64,000 bases of DNA from JBMNCQ01 sp049366715 (GTDB taxonomy: Bacteria; Bacillota; Peptococcia; Peptococcales; BICA1-8), in contig JBMNCQ010000065.1 in the NCBI GenBank assembly GCA_049366715.1, forward strand, positions 86,453-150,452, in the 5' to 3' direction. The translations under genes and the position numbers were made by a program. Each line of letters begins with the position of its first letter. Within the stretch, counting starts at the first letter, position 1. Of this stretch, positions 1 through 8,648 are shown one piece after another. The notes beneath the pieces are model-generated. The model was not told the origin of the DNA. It searched no databases and was given only the letters and a program-made list of their open reading frames with translations.

Positions 1-1
1 A

Positions 2-484
2 GGAATTATAAATTTTTTCCTGCAAAAATTACAGATAATCGATCATTATTTACCCTGGCTGATGCAGGAAAAGCTGGCTATGGTTGCCATAATTGTTGCC
101 CATATCTGGAACCAAACTCCTTTCCATATCTTAATGATTACGGCAGGTTTGAAAGCTATTCCCCGTGATGTGCAGGAAGCGGCATATGTTGAAGGAGCCA
201 GCAGATGGCAGGAATTCCGGCACGTAACTTTACCGTTTTTAAAGGGTATTTTGGTCATCAGCAGCCTTTTGATGATTATTAGAAACTTCAACTTTTTCCC
301 GATAATTTTTACCATGACCGGCGGCGGACCTGCAAATGCAACAACAACGGCTGTCGTGTATATTTATAAATTAGCTTTTGAGCAATATCAGCTGGGTTAC
401 GCCTCTGCTGTAGGAGTTATCTGGGTTTTGGCCTTGCTGGGAGTTTCAATTGTATATATCAAGTCGTTACAAAAAGATTTTTAA
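2..484 (+). CDS. Sugar ABC transporter permease, MalF/UgpA type (5' partial)
   Basis: Membrane permease subunit of a carbohydrate ABC importer (CUT1 family). The frame is open from base 2 with no start codon, so the N-terminal part lies left of the window. Visible are hydrophobic membrane segments and the cytoplasmic EAA loop (EAAYVEGASRWQEF, then LP), which contacts the ATPase in this family. The partner permease begins 15 bases after the stop. A solute-binding protein gene is expected upstream, outside the window. No ATPase gene follows, so a shared MsmK/UgpC-like ATPase encoded elsewhere is inferred. The sugar cannot be read from the sequence. Confidence 0.9.
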   Translation, partial: GIINFFLQKLQIIDHYLPWLMQEKLAMVAIIVAHIWNQTPFHILMITAGLKAIPRDVQEAAYVEGASRWQEFRHVTLPFLKGILVISSLLMIIRNFNFFPIIFTMTGGGPANATTTAVVYIYKLAFEQYQLGYASAVGVIWVLALLGVSIVYIKSLQKDF

Positions 485-499
485 AACGGGGGAATTCAC

Positions 500-1345
500 A
501 TGATCGAAAGGAAATTTTCAATAATATGGTATGGTGCCCTGGCCTTGATTTTGTTGTTCACAGTCATTTGGACCCTATTTCCCATGTATTGGATGCTGGC
601 AACCAGTTTAAAAACAAATTTGGATGTATTTGAAGTCCCGCCGGCTTTATGGCCGGATAATCCCAATATGCAAAGTTATAAAAACCTCATTTTCGGCGCG
701 ACCCCTATTTATAGATATTTTATCAATAGTGTTATAACCTCCCTGGGAACCGTATTGATCTCCATAGTCGTGGCAACCCTGGCAGGCTATGCTTTGTCCC
801 GTTTGCGCTTCCGGTTTCGCAGGTCAATTTCAATCGGTGTACTTGTAACTCAGATGTTTCCCCTGGTTGTTTTATTAATTCCCTTATATTTGCTGTATGT
901 CCGGACTCACTTGTTAAATACTTATTCAGGTTTAATTTTAGGGTTCACCTCCTTTGCAATTCCTTTCGGCATTTGGATGGTGAAAGGGTTTGTAGATTCT
1001 GTACCCATAGAAATTGAGGAGGCGGCAATGGTTGACGGCTGCAGCAGGTTCCAAGCTATGCGGATGGTAGTCTTACCCCTTATTTTACCCGGCATAGTTG
1101 CCACAGGAGTATTTGCCTTTTTGGATGCCTGGAATAATTTGCTGTTTCCTTTAACCTTGGTTAACGATATCACGATGAAAACATTACCTCCCGGGATGAT
1201 TCTCGCTTTCGGGGGGGAATTCAAGCATGACTGGAGTGGCATGATGGCAGCTTCAACAATTATCAGTATTCCTGTTGTGATAACATTTATTGTACTGCAG
1301 CGTTACCTCGTTGAGGGCTTGACCAGCGGTGCGGTCAAAGGTTAA
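500..1345 (+). CDS. Sugar ABC transporter permease, MalG/UgpE type
   Basis: Second membrane subunit of the CUT1 sugar importer, 281 aa, the usual length for MalG-like proteins. About six membrane helices are visible. The EAA loop near residues 175-200 (EEAAMVDGCSRFQAMR, then LP) docks the ATPase. The ATG follows a GGGGGAA ribosome site. It is co-oriented with the upstream permease and the sugar-catabolic genes downstream, so it very probably supplies their substrate. Confidence 0.93.
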   Translation: MIERKFSIIWYGALALILLFTVIWTLFPMYWMLATSLKTNLDVFEVPPALWPDNPNMQSYKNLIFGATPIYRYFINSVITSLGTVLISIVVATLAGYALSRLRFRFRRSISIGVLVTQMFPLVVLLIPLYLLYVRTHLLNTYSGLILGFTSFAIPFGIWMVKGFVDSVPIEIEEAAMVDGCSRFQAMRMVVLPLILPGIVATGVFAFLDAWNNLLFPLTLVNDITMKTLPPGMILAFGGEFKHDWSGMMAASTIISIPVVITFIVLQRYLVEGLTSGAVKG

Positions 1346-1423
1346 GAAGACTTTACCGGAAAGCGGAGATTTTCCTTGAAAAATCACCTATTAGATTTAT
1401 TAAAAAATGAAGGGGTTTTCGAT

Positions 1424-2755
1424 ATGAACAATGTTAATAACAAAGTCGGAGTTGTCATGTTAGCCCGCCCTCAGTTTGAGATCCAATTGGCACAGGAAAA
1501 TTTTGCAAAATTCACCCGGATTTTAGGCGAACATCAGATCAGGGCAGAAATTTTGGAGCAGCCAATTACAATTTCCGCAGAGGCAGGTGTGGCGGCAAAA
1601 AAGTTAAATCGTTCAGATTTGGATGCTGTAATTATTATCCAAGGAACTTTTACCGATGCCTCAATGATTCTTGAATTTATGAATGAGATTCATAAACCTG
1701 TACTAATTTGGGCTGTAAAAGAAGAACCTAGTGGAGAACGCCTCAAGCTTAATGCCTTTTGTGGACTGAACCTCGGTGCCCATGCTTTAGCTGGGGCAGG
1801 GATAAAATTTAAAGGTGTTTATGGGCCGGTAGATTCACCTAAAGTATGGAAGAAAATAACGGCTTTTGTCAGGGCTGCCGGTGCTGTAAACTGGTTAAAA
1901 GGAAAAAAGATCGGATTATTTGGTCACCGGCCCGGCGGCTATTATGCCTGCAATTTTCAAGAAGTTAGTTTACATGAGAAGTTAGGCGTATCAGTTCAAT
2001 ATTTTTCCCTTGATGATATTTTTCGTGTCGCAGACAATCTTGAAAATCCGGACTTAGCTATTATTTCTGCAGCTGCTTGTTTTCAAGAATTAGATCAAAA
2101 GGCCTGCGGGAAATCTGTTCAAGCTTATTATGCTTTAAAAAAGATCATTGCAGAAAAGAAATTGGATGCCGTTGCAGTAGAATGCTGGCCTGAATTTATG
2201 AATAACTACGGAGGGGCTGCCTGTTTTGCCCTGGGGAGGTTAAATGACGAGGGGATCGTAGCTGCGTGTGAAGCCGATGTAAATGGTGCGGTTAACATGC
2301 TGCTGGGACAGTATTTTTCTCAAAAAACAGCATTTATTGCAGACTTAATCAGTGGAGATGAGGAAAGAAATGAATTGACTTTCTGGCATTGTGGCGCGGG
2401 CCCCCGCTCGTTAAAGGCTGAAAATGCCGAAGTTATAGCAGGCCTGCATCCGAATAGAAAAATACCTTTGGCCCTTTATTTCCCGCTTCAAGAAGGGTTT
2501 GTGACAATCTCAAGGTTAAGTCCCGATAAGGATAATCGGTTAAGATTACTTATCGGAGGAGGCGTGGGACTAAAAAGGGAACTAATGTTTCAGGGCAATA
2601 CGCTGCCGGTTAAGATGGAAGAAGCCGTTGAAAAGGTTATAGAAAAGATTTTGTATAACGGTCTGGAACATCACTATATCTTGACATATGGAGATTTTAC
2701 GGAAGAGTTAAAGGAATTTGCTGATTTGGTGAATTTGCAGACTTTAAATTTATAA
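1424..2755 (+). CDS. L-fucose/L-arabinose isomerase-family protein
   Basis: Probable aldose-ketose isomerase of the FucI/AraA fold, 443 aa from the chosen start. Family-like features are the C-terminal half with ECWPE, CEADVNGA and WHCGAGP, whose E, D and H occupy positions like the metal ligands of L-fucose isomerase. An in-frame TTG at 1376 adds 16 residues. I prefer the ATG at 1424 because AAGGGG lies 8 bases before it and the conserved text (KVGVVMLARPQFE) begins just after. The protein is shorter than true FucI (about 590 aa), so the substrate need not be fucose. It sits between sugar permeases and a kinase/aldolase pair, which suggests it makes the ketose that is then phosphorylated and cleaved. 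Confidence 0.75.
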   Translation: MNNVNNKVGVVMLARPQFEIQLAQENFAKFTRILGEHQIRAEILEQPITISAEAGVAAKKLNRSDLDAVIIIQGTFTDASMILEFMNEIHKPVLIWAVKEEPSGERLKLNAFCGLNLGAHALAGAGIKFKGVYGPVDSPKVWKKITAFVRAAGAVNWLKGKKIGLFGHRPGGYYACNFQEVSLHEKLGVSVQYFSLDDIFRVADNLENPDLAIISAAACFQELDQKACGKSVQAYYALKKIIAEKKLDAVAVECWPEFMNNYGGAACFALGRLNDEGIVAACEADVNGAVNMLLGQYFSQKTAFIADLISGDEERNELTFWHCGAGPRSLKAENAEVIAGLHPNRKIPLALYFPLQEGFVTISRLSPDKDNRLRLLIGGGVGLKRELMFQGNTLPVKMEEAVEKVIEKILYNGLEHHYILTYGDFTEELKEFADLVNLQTLNL

Positions 2756-2792
2756 GATAAGTAATATCAGATTTATAATTACGGAGGAAAAA

Positions 2793-3596
2793 ATGAAGAA
2801 TAAACATGATTTGGATTCAATGCCGCTACATTCACAAATAAAATTGGAACTGGAAACTCAATTAAAGGAGGGACGCTGGAAAGCAGGTGATCTCTTTCCT
2901 ACTGACAAGCAGTTGATGGAGCAATACAATGTCAGCAGTACCACGGTTCGCAGGGCAATTTACGAATTGGTGCAGGAAGGCTGGGTTGTGAGAAGATCCG
3001 GCAAAGGGACCTTTGTGAGGAAAAATATGGTGGAAGAACTTACTAAGCTCACAGGGTTCTTTGAGGAGATGGAAGCGAAAGGAATCAAAGCCAGTGCGCA
3101 GATTTTAAAAACGGAAATCATCACCATAGATGATGAATTGCTGCAGGAGTGGCCTGCCCTTGCTGAATTTAAAACCGCAAAAGTATATTTGATCAGAAAA
3201 ATTCAAAAAGCCAACGGCGAACCTATCACATTTAATCATAACTTTTGGCCTGTAGATATTGGATTGGAAATTATCAAATATGATCTTACGCAAAAAGGGA
3301 TTTATGATATTGTGCAAAATGAACTTGGGATAGTTTTGGAGAATGCCTACCAGACAATCTATGCTGCCGAAGCCACTGAGGAAGAAGCGCAGTGTCTGAA
3401 AATCAAAGAAAATTCACCGGTTCTTGTCATGGAAAGAGCTACTTATAGCAGGGGGAAGGTAATCGAAGTTTCTGTTAACTCTTACCGCCCCGATTCATAC
3501 AGGTACCGGGTAGTCCTGAATAGGGAAACGGATAAAAACAACGGAGGCATATTTATTAAATCACCTTATGAAAATTATCTGCAAGGAGTTGATTAA
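2793..3596 (+). CDS. GntR-family transcriptional regulator with UTRA domain (HutC subfamily)
   Basis: Likely ligand-responsive regulator of the surrounding sugar genes, 267 aa. Residues about 8-75 form the GntR winged helix (PLHSQIKLELETQL, then STTVRRAIYELVQEGWV and RRSGKGTFV). The rest is a UTRA ligand-binding domain that usually senses phosphorylated sugars or related metabolites. The ATG follows ACGGAGGAAAAA. Its stop is directly followed by the PFK start at 3598, so it is inside the operon and probably feeds back on it. Confidence 0.92.
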   Translation: MKNKHDLDSMPLHSQIKLELETQLKEGRWKAGDLFPTDKQLMEQYNVSSTTVRRAIYELVQEGWVVRRSGKGTFVRKNMVEELTKLTGFFEEMEAKGIKASAQILKTEIITIDDELLQEWPALAEFKTAKVYLIRKIQKANGEPITFNHNFWPVDIGLEIIKYDLTQKGIYDIVQNELGIVLENAYQTIYAAEATEEEAQCLKIKENSPVLVMERATYSRGKVIEVSVNSYRPDSYRYRVVLNRETDKNNGGIFIKSPYENYLQGVD

Positions 3597-3597
3597 G

Positions 3598-4782
3598 ATG
3601 GTTGCGGGGAATCTCTTGGTCGGCCAGTCAGGCGGACCGACACCTGTAATAAACGCCAGTCTGGCCGGAGTAATATGCGCAGCTCAAAAAAACCGCCAAA
3701 TCAAAAAAGTGTATGGCATGGAGCAGGGGATTGAAGGATTATTGGCGGGAAATCTAAGGGAAATATCTCTTTCCGGGAAGGAGATAGAGGCGCTTTCTGC
3801 TACTCCCTCCTCGGCTTTGGGAAGCTGCAGGTATAAGGTTAAGGATGAGGATTATGCTAAAATTTTGCAGATTCTTAAAAGTAATAATATTCGGTATTTC
3901 TTTTATATTGGCGGTAATGACTCTATGGATACCTGCCAGCAAATAGCCGGGCTGGCAGAAAGTGAAGGGTACGAAATGCATACCATGGGAATTCCCAAGA
4001 CTATTGATAATGATTTGCCCCTTACGGATCATTGCCCGGGTTTTGGCAGTGCCGCACGTTTTACGGCAGTAAGTACGCTCAGTGCGGGACGGGATCTGGA
4101 GGCGATGAAAACATTTGATGATGTTGCTATCACAGAAATCATGGGAAGACATGCGGGCTGGTTAACGGCTGCGTCGGCGCTCTTTAAAAAAGATATTAGA
4201 GATGCCCCCCATTTAGTTTATCTACCTGAGAGAACCTTCCGAATGGAGAGTTTCTTACAAGATATCAAAAGCATCCGGCAGGAAATAGGCTATGTGTTTA
4301 TTGCTCTTTGCGAGGGTATCAGGGATGAAAATAATGCGTTTATCGGCACGGGTAATATGGAAAAGGACTCTTTTGGACACATTCCGGTGGCCTTAAGCGA
4401 TGGGCCTGCTGCCTACCTGGCTAAGATCATAAAACAAGAATTAGGGTTAAAGGTCAGGTATAACCGGTGCGGTACGGTGCAGCGTTCATATGCCGAAAGC
4501 ATTTCCGGTGTGGATAGAGAAGAGGCATTTCTGGCAGGACAAAAGGCTGTTGAATTAGCTATCCAAGGTGATTCCGGGAAAATGATTACCATTAACAGGG
4601 AAGACGGCAATCCTTATAAATGTAATTTTGCCGCCGCTCCTTTAGAAAATGTTGCAAATATTGAAAAGTTAGTGCCGGATGAGTTTATTAACAGTACCGG
4701 AAATTTTATCACAGATGCTTTCAAAGATTATGCTTTACCCTTGGTGGGGAACCCTTTGCCGGAATTTTTTAGATTTAAATAA
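3598..4782 (+). CDS. Phosphofructokinase family, probably PPi-dependent
   Basis: Phosphorylates a ketose (fructose 6-phosphate or an analogue) ahead of the aldolase; 394 aa. The start at 3598 has GGAG 9 bases upstream and follows the GntR stop by one base; an in-frame ATG at 3568 lies inside the GntR gene and lacks a better site. Motifs are GQSGGPTPVINAS (10-21), GGNDS (105-109), PKTIDND (133-139) and MGRHAGW (182-188). In this family ATP enzymes have GGDGS and PGTIDND, while the second D of GGxDS and the K of PKTIDND mark pyrophosphate use. The N in GGNDS is a variation of the PPi signature. It lies 20 bases before the aldolase gene. Confidence 0.88.
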   Translation: MVAGNLLVGQSGGPTPVINASLAGVICAAQKNRQIKKVYGMEQGIEGLLAGNLREISLSGKEIEALSATPSSALGSCRYKVKDEDYAKILQILKSNNIRYFFYIGGNDSMDTCQQIAGLAESEGYEMHTMGIPKTIDNDLPLTDHCPGFGSAARFTAVSTLSAGRDLEAMKTFDDVAITEIMGRHAGWLTAASALFKKDIRDAPHLVYLPERTFRMESFLQDIKSIRQEIGYVFIALCEGIRDENNAFIGTGNMEKDSFGHIPVALSDGPAAYLAKIIKQELGLKVRYNRCGTVQRSYAESISGVDREEAFLAGQKAVELAIQGDSGKMITINREDGNPYKCNFAAAPLENVANIEKLVPDEFINSTGNFITDAFKDYALPLVGNPLPEFFRFK

Positions 4783-4802
4783 TGAAAAGGAGCTGAATAA
4801 AA

Positions 4803-5687
4803 TTGGAAGTGTCCTATATAAGCTTATTGCAGACTGCCAAGAGAAATTCCTATGCTGTGGGGGCATTTAATTTCCACAATTTAGAAGTTTTACAAGGGAT
4901 TATTGCTGCTGCCGAAGAAATGTCGGCCCCGGTTATCGTGCAAACTACCCCGCCTTATATTAAAGATATCGGCTTAAAAACCATAGCCGCCGTAGCCAAG
5001 GAAATAATTGCAGAGAGCAGTGTTCCTGTAGCATTACATCTGGATCATAGTAATTCTTTTGAACTTGTGCAGAAATGCCTGGTCAGTGGATTTACCTCTG
5101 TGATGATTGACGGTTCTAAGCTGCCTTTTGCTCAAAATATAAAGCTAACGAAAAAAGTTGTGGAAATTACCAAAGCAGTAGAAGAGGGAATTGGAGTCGA
5201 AGCAGAATTAGGTTCGATCGGCGGCGTCGAAGATCAATTCCTTGACGGAGGCAGCGGAGATATCATTGATCCTGAAGAAGCCGTTAAATTTGTGGAAGAG
5301 ACGGGTATTGATGCCCTTGCTCCTGCCATAGGAACAGCCCATGGAATTTACAAATCCGAGCCCCAAATTAGATTTGATGTGGCTCAGGAATTAAATAGAA
5401 TCATCACTATTCCTCTGGTTTTGCATGGTGGTTCGGGTTTGGATGAGAGAACTTTTCAAAAGCTGATCCGCCTGGGATTTAGTAAGGTCAATGTGGGTAC
5501 CGAGTTGAAAATTGCCTGGTATAAGGCTTTGGAAAACAGCTTCCAAAACGGCAGGACGGACCCCTTAGCGGCAAATGCCGAGGCCAAAAAAGCAGTGAAA
5601 GAAGCGGTTATAAATAAGATTAAAATCTTTGGTTCCGAGGGCAAAGCCGGGGATTTCTTGATTTCCAAGCATAAGATTTCCGTTTAG
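4803..5687 (+). CDS. Class II fructose-bisphosphate aldolase family (FbaA/GatY/KbaY-like)
   Basis: Zn-dependent retro-aldol cleavage of a ketose bisphosphate to DHAP and an aldehyde; 294 aa. Visible are the catalytic D81 and zinc ligand H82 (LHLDHSNS), the zinc ligands H180 (GTAHGIYK) and H208 (LHGGSGL), and a phosphate-binding NVGTEL region. The TTG start has AAAAGGAG upstream with good spacing. The family cannot be split into fructose- or tagatose-type from sequence alone. Together with the isomerase and the PFK it gives an Embden-Meyerhof-like lower sugar path. Confidence 0.9.
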   Translation: MEVSYISLLQTAKRNSYAVGAFNFHNLEVLQGIIAAAEEMSAPVIVQTTPPYIKDIGLKTIAAVAKEIIAESSVPVALHLDHSNSFELVQKCLVSGFTSVMIDGSKLPFAQNIKLTKKVVEITKAVEEGIGVEAELGSIGGVEDQFLDGGSGDIIDPEEAVKFVEETGIDALAPAIGTAHGIYKSEPQIRFDVAQELNRIITIPLVLHGGSGLDERTFQKLIRLGFSKVNVGTELKIAWYKALENSFQNGRTDPLAANAEAKKAVKEAVINKIKIFGSEGKAGDFLISKHKISV

Positions 5688-5727
5688 AATCGGTAGCTGC
5701 TCTGCCGGAAAACTATTTCAGAAGTAA

Positions 5728-5748
5728 CTGAGATACCGGTATCCTCAG
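5728..5748. promoter_or_regulatory. Imperfect palindrome between aldolase and methyltransferase genes
   Basis: CTGAG and CTCAG flank the perfect 10-bp palindrome ATACCGGTAT, with one unpaired base. It lies about 50 bases before the methyltransferase start and has no T-run, so it is more likely an operator or an mRNA stem than a terminator. Function unknown. Confidence 0.4.
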
Positions 5749-5799
5749 GCGGCTCGACTGCCGATGAGAATAACAGGATGTAAAAAGGAGTGTGGAAAT

Positions 5800-6936
5800 T
5801 TGAACAGTCGTGAACGTGTTATTGCCGTATTAAATCATCAAAAACCGGACCGGGCCCCTTTGGATTTATGCAATTCCGCATCATTTATCAATGATGAAGG
5901 CTATTTTGCTTTAAAAAAGCATCTGCATATTGAGGGTGACGCTCTGCAATTTCGTAAAGGTTATACGGCAACTTATTACGATGAACGGGTCTTGAAAGCC
6001 TTAGAAATTGATTTTAGACATATTTGGCTCAATCCACCGGAAGGATACCAGCCTCAAAAATTCCCTGATGGGACTATTCAGGATGAGTGGGGTTTTATTT
6101 ATAAATTTTCCGGGAATGAAAGAGCAATTATTAATGCCGCCTTAAAGGGTATGGACGGAGATGATTTAGATAAATATTCCTGGCCTGATCCTTATGCTCC
6201 GGGCAGGACAAGGGGCTTAGCCGATAGGGCCAAGTATTTATATGATCATACCGGTTATGCTATTGCCGGTCATGCTCCTCATTCCCTGGGGCTTTTTGAT
6301 ACGGGCTGGTTATTAAGGGGCTTTAACGATTTTATGCTGGACTTAGTTTTCAATAAGAATTTTATCCATAAATTATTAAATAAGATACTGGAAAGAATTA
6401 TCGGGCTGCATGATGTCTATCTGGACGCCGTGGGTCCGTATATTCAGACAGTAGCACATTGTGAAGATTATGGAATGCAAAATGCACCTTTTATCTCACC
6501 GCAAATGTATCGGGAATTTTTCCTGCCTCTCCACAAGGAATTATTTCGTTTTATTAAGCAGAAGGCACCCCAGGTTAAAATTATGCTGCACAGTTGTGGG
6601 GCGGTTTACCCTCTGATTCCTTATTTTATCGAAGCCGGTATAGACATTCTGAATCCTATCCAGCACCGGGCCAATGGGATGGATCCTGAAACGATCAAAA
6701 GGGAATTCGGCCGGCAAGTAGTTTTTCATGGTGGGATTGATATTCAAAGGGCACTTTGTGGAAGTCTGCAGGATATTGAAGAGGAAGCAAAAGCCAGAAT
6801 AGATGATCTAGGCAGAGAAGGCGGCTATATAGTTGCTCCGGCCAATGTGGTACAGAATGAGACACCGCCGGAAAATATAGTTGCTTGTTATAAAACGGCC
6901 CGGGAGTATAGTTTACAACGTTATGCAGGGAAATAA
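5800..6936 (+). CDS. UroD-family methyltransferase (methyltransferase I-like)
   Basis: Uroporphyrinogen-decarboxylase-fold methyltransferase, 378 aa. Such proteins move a methyl group between a substrate and a corrinoid protein. Features are ERVIAVLNHQKPDRAP at the N-terminus, the zinc-type HSCG motif (KIMLHSCGAVYP) in the C-terminal half, and FHGGIDIQ. I chose the TTG at 5800 because AAAAAGGAG lies 9 bases before it; an in-frame ATG at 5764 has no ribosome site. The next gene is a corrinoid protein, followed by a methyl-THF methyltransferase. The family also contains methylcobamide:CoM enzymes, but the context has no CoM pathway, so demethylation of a methylated substrate is inferred. Confidence 0.82.
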   Translation: MNSRERVIAVLNHQKPDRAPLDLCNSASFINDEGYFALKKHLHIEGDALQFRKGYTATYYDERVLKALEIDFRHIWLNPPEGYQPQKFPDGTIQDEWGFIYKFSGNERAIINAALKGMDGDDLDKYSWPDPYAPGRTRGLADRAKYLYDHTGYAIAGHAPHSLGLFDTGWLLRGFNDFMLDLVFNKNFIHKLLNKILERIIGLHDVYLDAVGPYIQTVAHCEDYGMQNAPFISPQMYREFFLPLHKELFRFIKQKAPQVKIMLHSCGAVYPLIPYFIEAGIDILNPIQHRANGMDPETIKREFGRQVVFHGGIDIQRALCGSLQDIEEEAKARIDDLGREGGYIVAPANVVQNETPPENIVACYKTAREYSLQRYAGK

Positions 6937-7036
6937 AGCACAGGCAGCTACGATAAATATACAAACTTTGCAAACATACAGAATTCCAAGGTAAAGCAGT
7001 TAAAAATATTAGATGTAACGGAGGTTAATTCGCCAA

Positions 7037-7666
7037 ATGGAAGTGCTCAATGAAATTTCGGAAGCTTTACAAAGTGGAAACGCCGACTTAGTTGCGGAAA
7101 AAACTCAAGAGGCTTTAAATCAGGACCTAAGCCCTACGGATATTTTGAATGACGGGTTATTAAAAGGGATGGGAATTATCGGCGGTAAATTTAAAAATAA
7201 TGAAGTTTTTGTGCCGGAGGTTTTAATTGCTGCCCGTGCTATGCATTTCGGGTTAGATGTTCTGAAGCCGATTTTAGCAAATACGGGGGTAAAGCCCTTT
7301 GCCAAGGTTGTCTTAGGTACAGTAAAAGGAGACCTCCATGATATAGGGAAAAATCTTGTGGGTATGGTAATGATGGGTTCCGGTTTGGAAGTTATTGATT
7401 TAGGGATAGATGTTCATGAGGATAAATTTATTGCGGCTGTTCAAGAATACAAACCTGATATTCTGGCTTTATCTGCACTTTTGTCAACTACGATGGCCGA
7501 GCAAAAGATCGTGATTGATTCCTTAATAAAAGCAGGTTTGCGGGATAAAGTAAAGGTCATGATCGGCGGTGCTCCGGTAACTGAACAATATTGTCAGGAT
7601 ATTGGGGCTGATGCCTTTGCCGCTGATGCCGTTGCAGCGGCAGAAATGGCCAGACAGCTGGTGTGA
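7037..7666 (+). CDS. Corrinoid protein (MtaC/MtmC/MtvC-type)
   Basis: Cobalamin-binding methyl carrier, 209 aa. Residues 1-85 are the helical cap (ending VPEVLIAARAMHFGLDVLKP). Residues 88-209 are the B12-binding Rossmann fold, with the lower axial ligand H101 in the DxHxxG motif (GDLHDIG), followed by SALLSTTM and GGAPV. The ATG follows GGAGG. It would accept a methyl group from the UroD-family enzyme at 5800-6936 and donate it to the AcsE-like enzyme at 10178-10981. Confidence 0.94.
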   Translation: MEVLNEISEALQSGNADLVAEKTQEALNQDLSPTDILNDGLLKGMGIIGGKFKNNEVFVPEVLIAARAMHFGLDVLKPILANTGVKPFAKVVLGTVKGDLHDIGKNLVGMVMMGSGLEVIDLGIDVHEDKFIAAVQEYKPDILALSALLSTTMAEQKIVIDSLIKAGLRDKVKVMIGGAPVTEQYCQDIGADAFAADAVAAAEMARQLV

Positions 7667-7674
7667 AAAGGATA

Positions 7675-7788
7675 GGGGACACACCTCATAATAGAGGTCA
7701 GATGTCAGAGGTTGGATAAAAACTAGATAGCTTGCTTAAATCTAACTTCTAATTTCCGACTGCTAACTTTTAAATGAGGAATGTCCCC
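7675..7788. repeat. GGGGAC...GTCCCC inverted-repeat element
   Basis: The outer arms GGGGACACACCTCAT (7675-7689) and ATGAGGAATGTCCCC (7774-7788) pair with two mismatches. The interior is made of imperfect AGGTCAGAWGTCAG-like text and its approximate complement. There is no coding potential. Other GGGGAC-bearing pieces occur at 41966-42012 and 60947-61032. Confidence 0.6.
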
Positions 7789-7944
7789 ATGGGAATTGGA
7801 AACCAAAAAGAGGTTAGCAGTAAGATGTCGGGGTCAGATATTATCGGTTTCGCCAGTTTCCGGCCGCTAGCCCCTCGTCTTATAATCAGTAGTTTGGACT
7901 AGTGACCGTCGGTTAGCGGTCATTGGCTGCCTGAAGGTGATTTT

Positions 7945-8577
7945 ATGAAAAAAATTACGGAATTTGCCTGGGTAATAGAAAAAGAGCGGGTTTTAAAAAT
8001 AATTAACTGTCGGCCTAAAAGCCCTGCCTATCATGAAACATCTGAGCTGTATGATTGTTTTAGCAAGAATATTAAAGATTTTCTCAACCCGTGGGGAGTA
8101 TATCGCTTTATTGATATTCCTCCAAATTTTCAATTCGGGGAAGTCGTTGATTGCTGTAAAATCGTATTGTGTTTTTTAACATTAGGTGAACAGGTTGATT
8201 CAAAGATTAAGGAGTATTTGGCTCAAAGTGAATTTCTTGCAGCAATGGTATTAGAGGTAATTGCCGATGAGCTTCTTTTTATAATGACGGAGCAATTATA
8301 TTGCAGGGCGTTAGCAGAGGCCGGGGAGAATGGCTGGAATCTGACTGAACGCATGGAACCGGGCAGTCAAAAGGTGCCGTTATATTTGCAAAAAGATATT
8401 TTTGCTAATTTAGATTTAGAAAAAACAGGTATCTCATTAAGTACAGCTCATATGTTGAAGCCCCTAAAGTCAATTACTTTTTTTTGCGGAGCAGGGGAAA
8501 CCGTATCTCCAACTAGCACCGGTCATAACTGTGTAAATTGTCGTATGGAAAAATGTATGTTTAAATGTGAGACCTGA
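7945..8577 (+). CDS. B12-dependent methionine synthase activation-domain-like protein
   Basis: 210-aa protein resembling the activation domain of cobalamin-dependent methionine synthase, which binds AdoMet and reactivates Co(II) cobalamin. It has the stand-alone form often seen beside corrinoid enzymes in Clostridia. The C-terminus carries a cysteine cluster (CVNCRMEKCMFKC) that may hold a metal or Fe-S cluster. The ATG has GAAGGTGA upstream. Position between the corrinoid protein and the MTHFR gene supports a role in keeping the corrinoid active or docking to it. No RamA/RACo-type activator is in the window. The family assignment is moderately sure; the reactivation role is inference. Confidence 0.72.
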   Translation: MKKITEFAWVIEKERVLKIINCRPKSPAYHETSELYDCFSKNIKDFLNPWGVYRFIDIPPNFQFGEVVDCCKIVLCFLTLGEQVDSKIKEYLAQSEFLAAMVLEVIADELLFIMTEQLYCRALAEAGENGWNLTERMEPGSQKVPLYLQKDIFANLDLEKTGISLSTAHMLKPLKSITFFCGAGETVSPTSTGHNCVNCRMEKCMFKCET

Positions 8578-8648
8578 TTGCCCTAAAAATAGGTAATGGA
8601 AATTAACTTTGAGCCGGATATTAATCACATAAAGGACCGGGAGGAATT

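Noticed and set aside
6937..7036. Cobalamin riboswitch near the corrinoid genes
   Set aside because: The gap is too short and shows no B12-box-like text; no B12 riboswitch was recognised in the window.
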